The notes below the pieces were generated by a model. That model saw only the letters and a program-made list of their open reading frames with translations, was not told the origin of the DNA and made no database searches. Below are positions 6,345 to 6,489 of a DNA stretch of 6,489 bases, in pieces. This DNA is from Bacteroidales bacterium UBA3684 (GTDB lineage Bacteria > Bacteroidota > Bacteroidia > Bacteroidales > P3): assembly GCA_002372855.1 (NCBI GenBank), contig DFIZ01000040.1, positions 30,068 to 36,556 on the forward strand, given 5' to 3'. The position numbers and the translations under genes are program-made. Within the stretch, counting starts at the first letter, position 1. Each line of letters opens with the position of its first letter.

Positions 6345-6389
6345 CCCGCCGCCCCGTTCCGCCCCACGCAACCCCCACGCCCGCCCCCC
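6345..6389 (-). other. C-rich tract with a G-quadruplex motif on the minus strand
   Basis: Six runs of three or more C occur on the plus strand (6345-6347, 6352-6355, 6362-6365, 6372-6376, 6380-6382, 6384-6389), separated by 1-6 bases. On the minus strand, the coding strand of the downstream gene, this satisfies the pattern of four G-runs with loops of up to seven bases, with two runs to spare. It lies directly upstream of the candidate promoter region for the thioredoxin-fold gene, so it may affect that region or simply reflect skewed spacer sequence. Confidence 0.7.
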
Positions 6390-6391
6390 AC

Positions 6392-6464
6392 TGTAGAGAC
6401 GTGGCATGCCGCGTCTCCCTGACAACGCTGCTAACCGGGAGACGCAGCATGCCGCGTCTCTACA
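6392..6464. repeat. 73-bp inverted repeat made of two near-palindromic units (REP-like)
   Basis: Arms of 28 bases (6392-6419 and 6437-6464) are inverted copies with two mismatches around a 17-base loop. Each arm is itself a 22-bp near-palindrome with GGCATGCC or GCATGC at its centre (6396-6417 and 6439-6460), flanked outside by TGTA and TACA. The outer ends read TGTAGAGACG and CGTCTCTACA. Nested palindromes of this kind are typical of REP-like elements mobilised in trans. No transposase is present in the window, and the full extent to the right cannot be checked beyond 6489. Confidence 0.85.
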
Positions 6465-6465
6465 T

Positions 6466-6486
6466 TAACTCATAACTCATAACTCT
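6466..6486. repeat. Heptamer tandem repeat (TAACTCA), three copies
   Basis: TAACTCA, TAACTCA and TAACTCT follow one base after the palindromic element and are then followed by TAA at the window edge. The array may continue beyond the window. No coding function is seen; it appears to be part of the same intergenic repeat block. Confidence 0.7.
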
Positions 6487-6489
6487 TAA

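Noticed and set aside
6256..6450. 64-codon minus-strand open frame across the C-rich tract
   Set aside because: It crosses the palindrome and the G-rich tract, has no domain or ribosome site, and ends inside the next gene's start; it is chance.

Overview
The window reads as chromosomal DNA from a fairly GC-rich member of the Bacteroidales (Bacteroidota). Five things point there: (1) MutL carries the linker motif NPDYNPF and a DQxRAH C-terminal signature, which I associate with Bacteroides and Prevotella MutL; (2) there is a secreted DUF4369/DUF5106/thioredoxin-type protein, a layout largely confined to Bacteroidota; (3) a good match to the Bacteroidota promoter -7 box (TAnnTTTG) precedes valS; (4) start codons follow A-rich leaders with no clear Shine-Dalgarno sequence; (5) short palindromic and tandem intergenic repeats resemble those common in this order. 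The genus cannot be set from the sequence alone.

Every gene is on the minus strand, so transcription runs from high to low coordinates. Starting at the right edge, positions 6260-6489 are non-coding. They hold a heptamer tandem repeat, a 73-bp inverted repeat built from two near-palindromes, a strongly C-rich tract (G-quadruplex motif on the minus strand) and an AT-rich leader. Next comes a secreted thioredoxin-fold protein (4817-6259). A large hairpin-forming pair of decamer arrays (4714-4837) overlaps that gene's last codons and fills most of the gap before mutL. mutL (2908-4689), a rhomboid intramembrane protease (2294-2902) and a small secreted or outer-membrane-like protein of unknown function (1690-2268) lie 5 and 25 bases apart and probably form one transcription unit. 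That unit ends at a strong intrinsic terminator (1609-1655). A separate promoter (about 1599-1631), partly nested in the terminator DNA, drives valS, whose first 505 codons (1515 down to 1) are present; the gene runs off the left edge.

The genes are mostly housekeeping: mismatch repair (mutL), tRNA charging (valS), and envelope functions (thioredoxin-fold protein, rhomboid protease, small exported protein). I see no phage, CRISPR, defence or secondary-metabolite system. The unusual material is repeat DNA: the decamer hairpin upstream of mutL, the palindromic element at the right edge, and a 9-bp in-frame tandem repeat inside the editing-domain region of valyl-tRNA synthetase.
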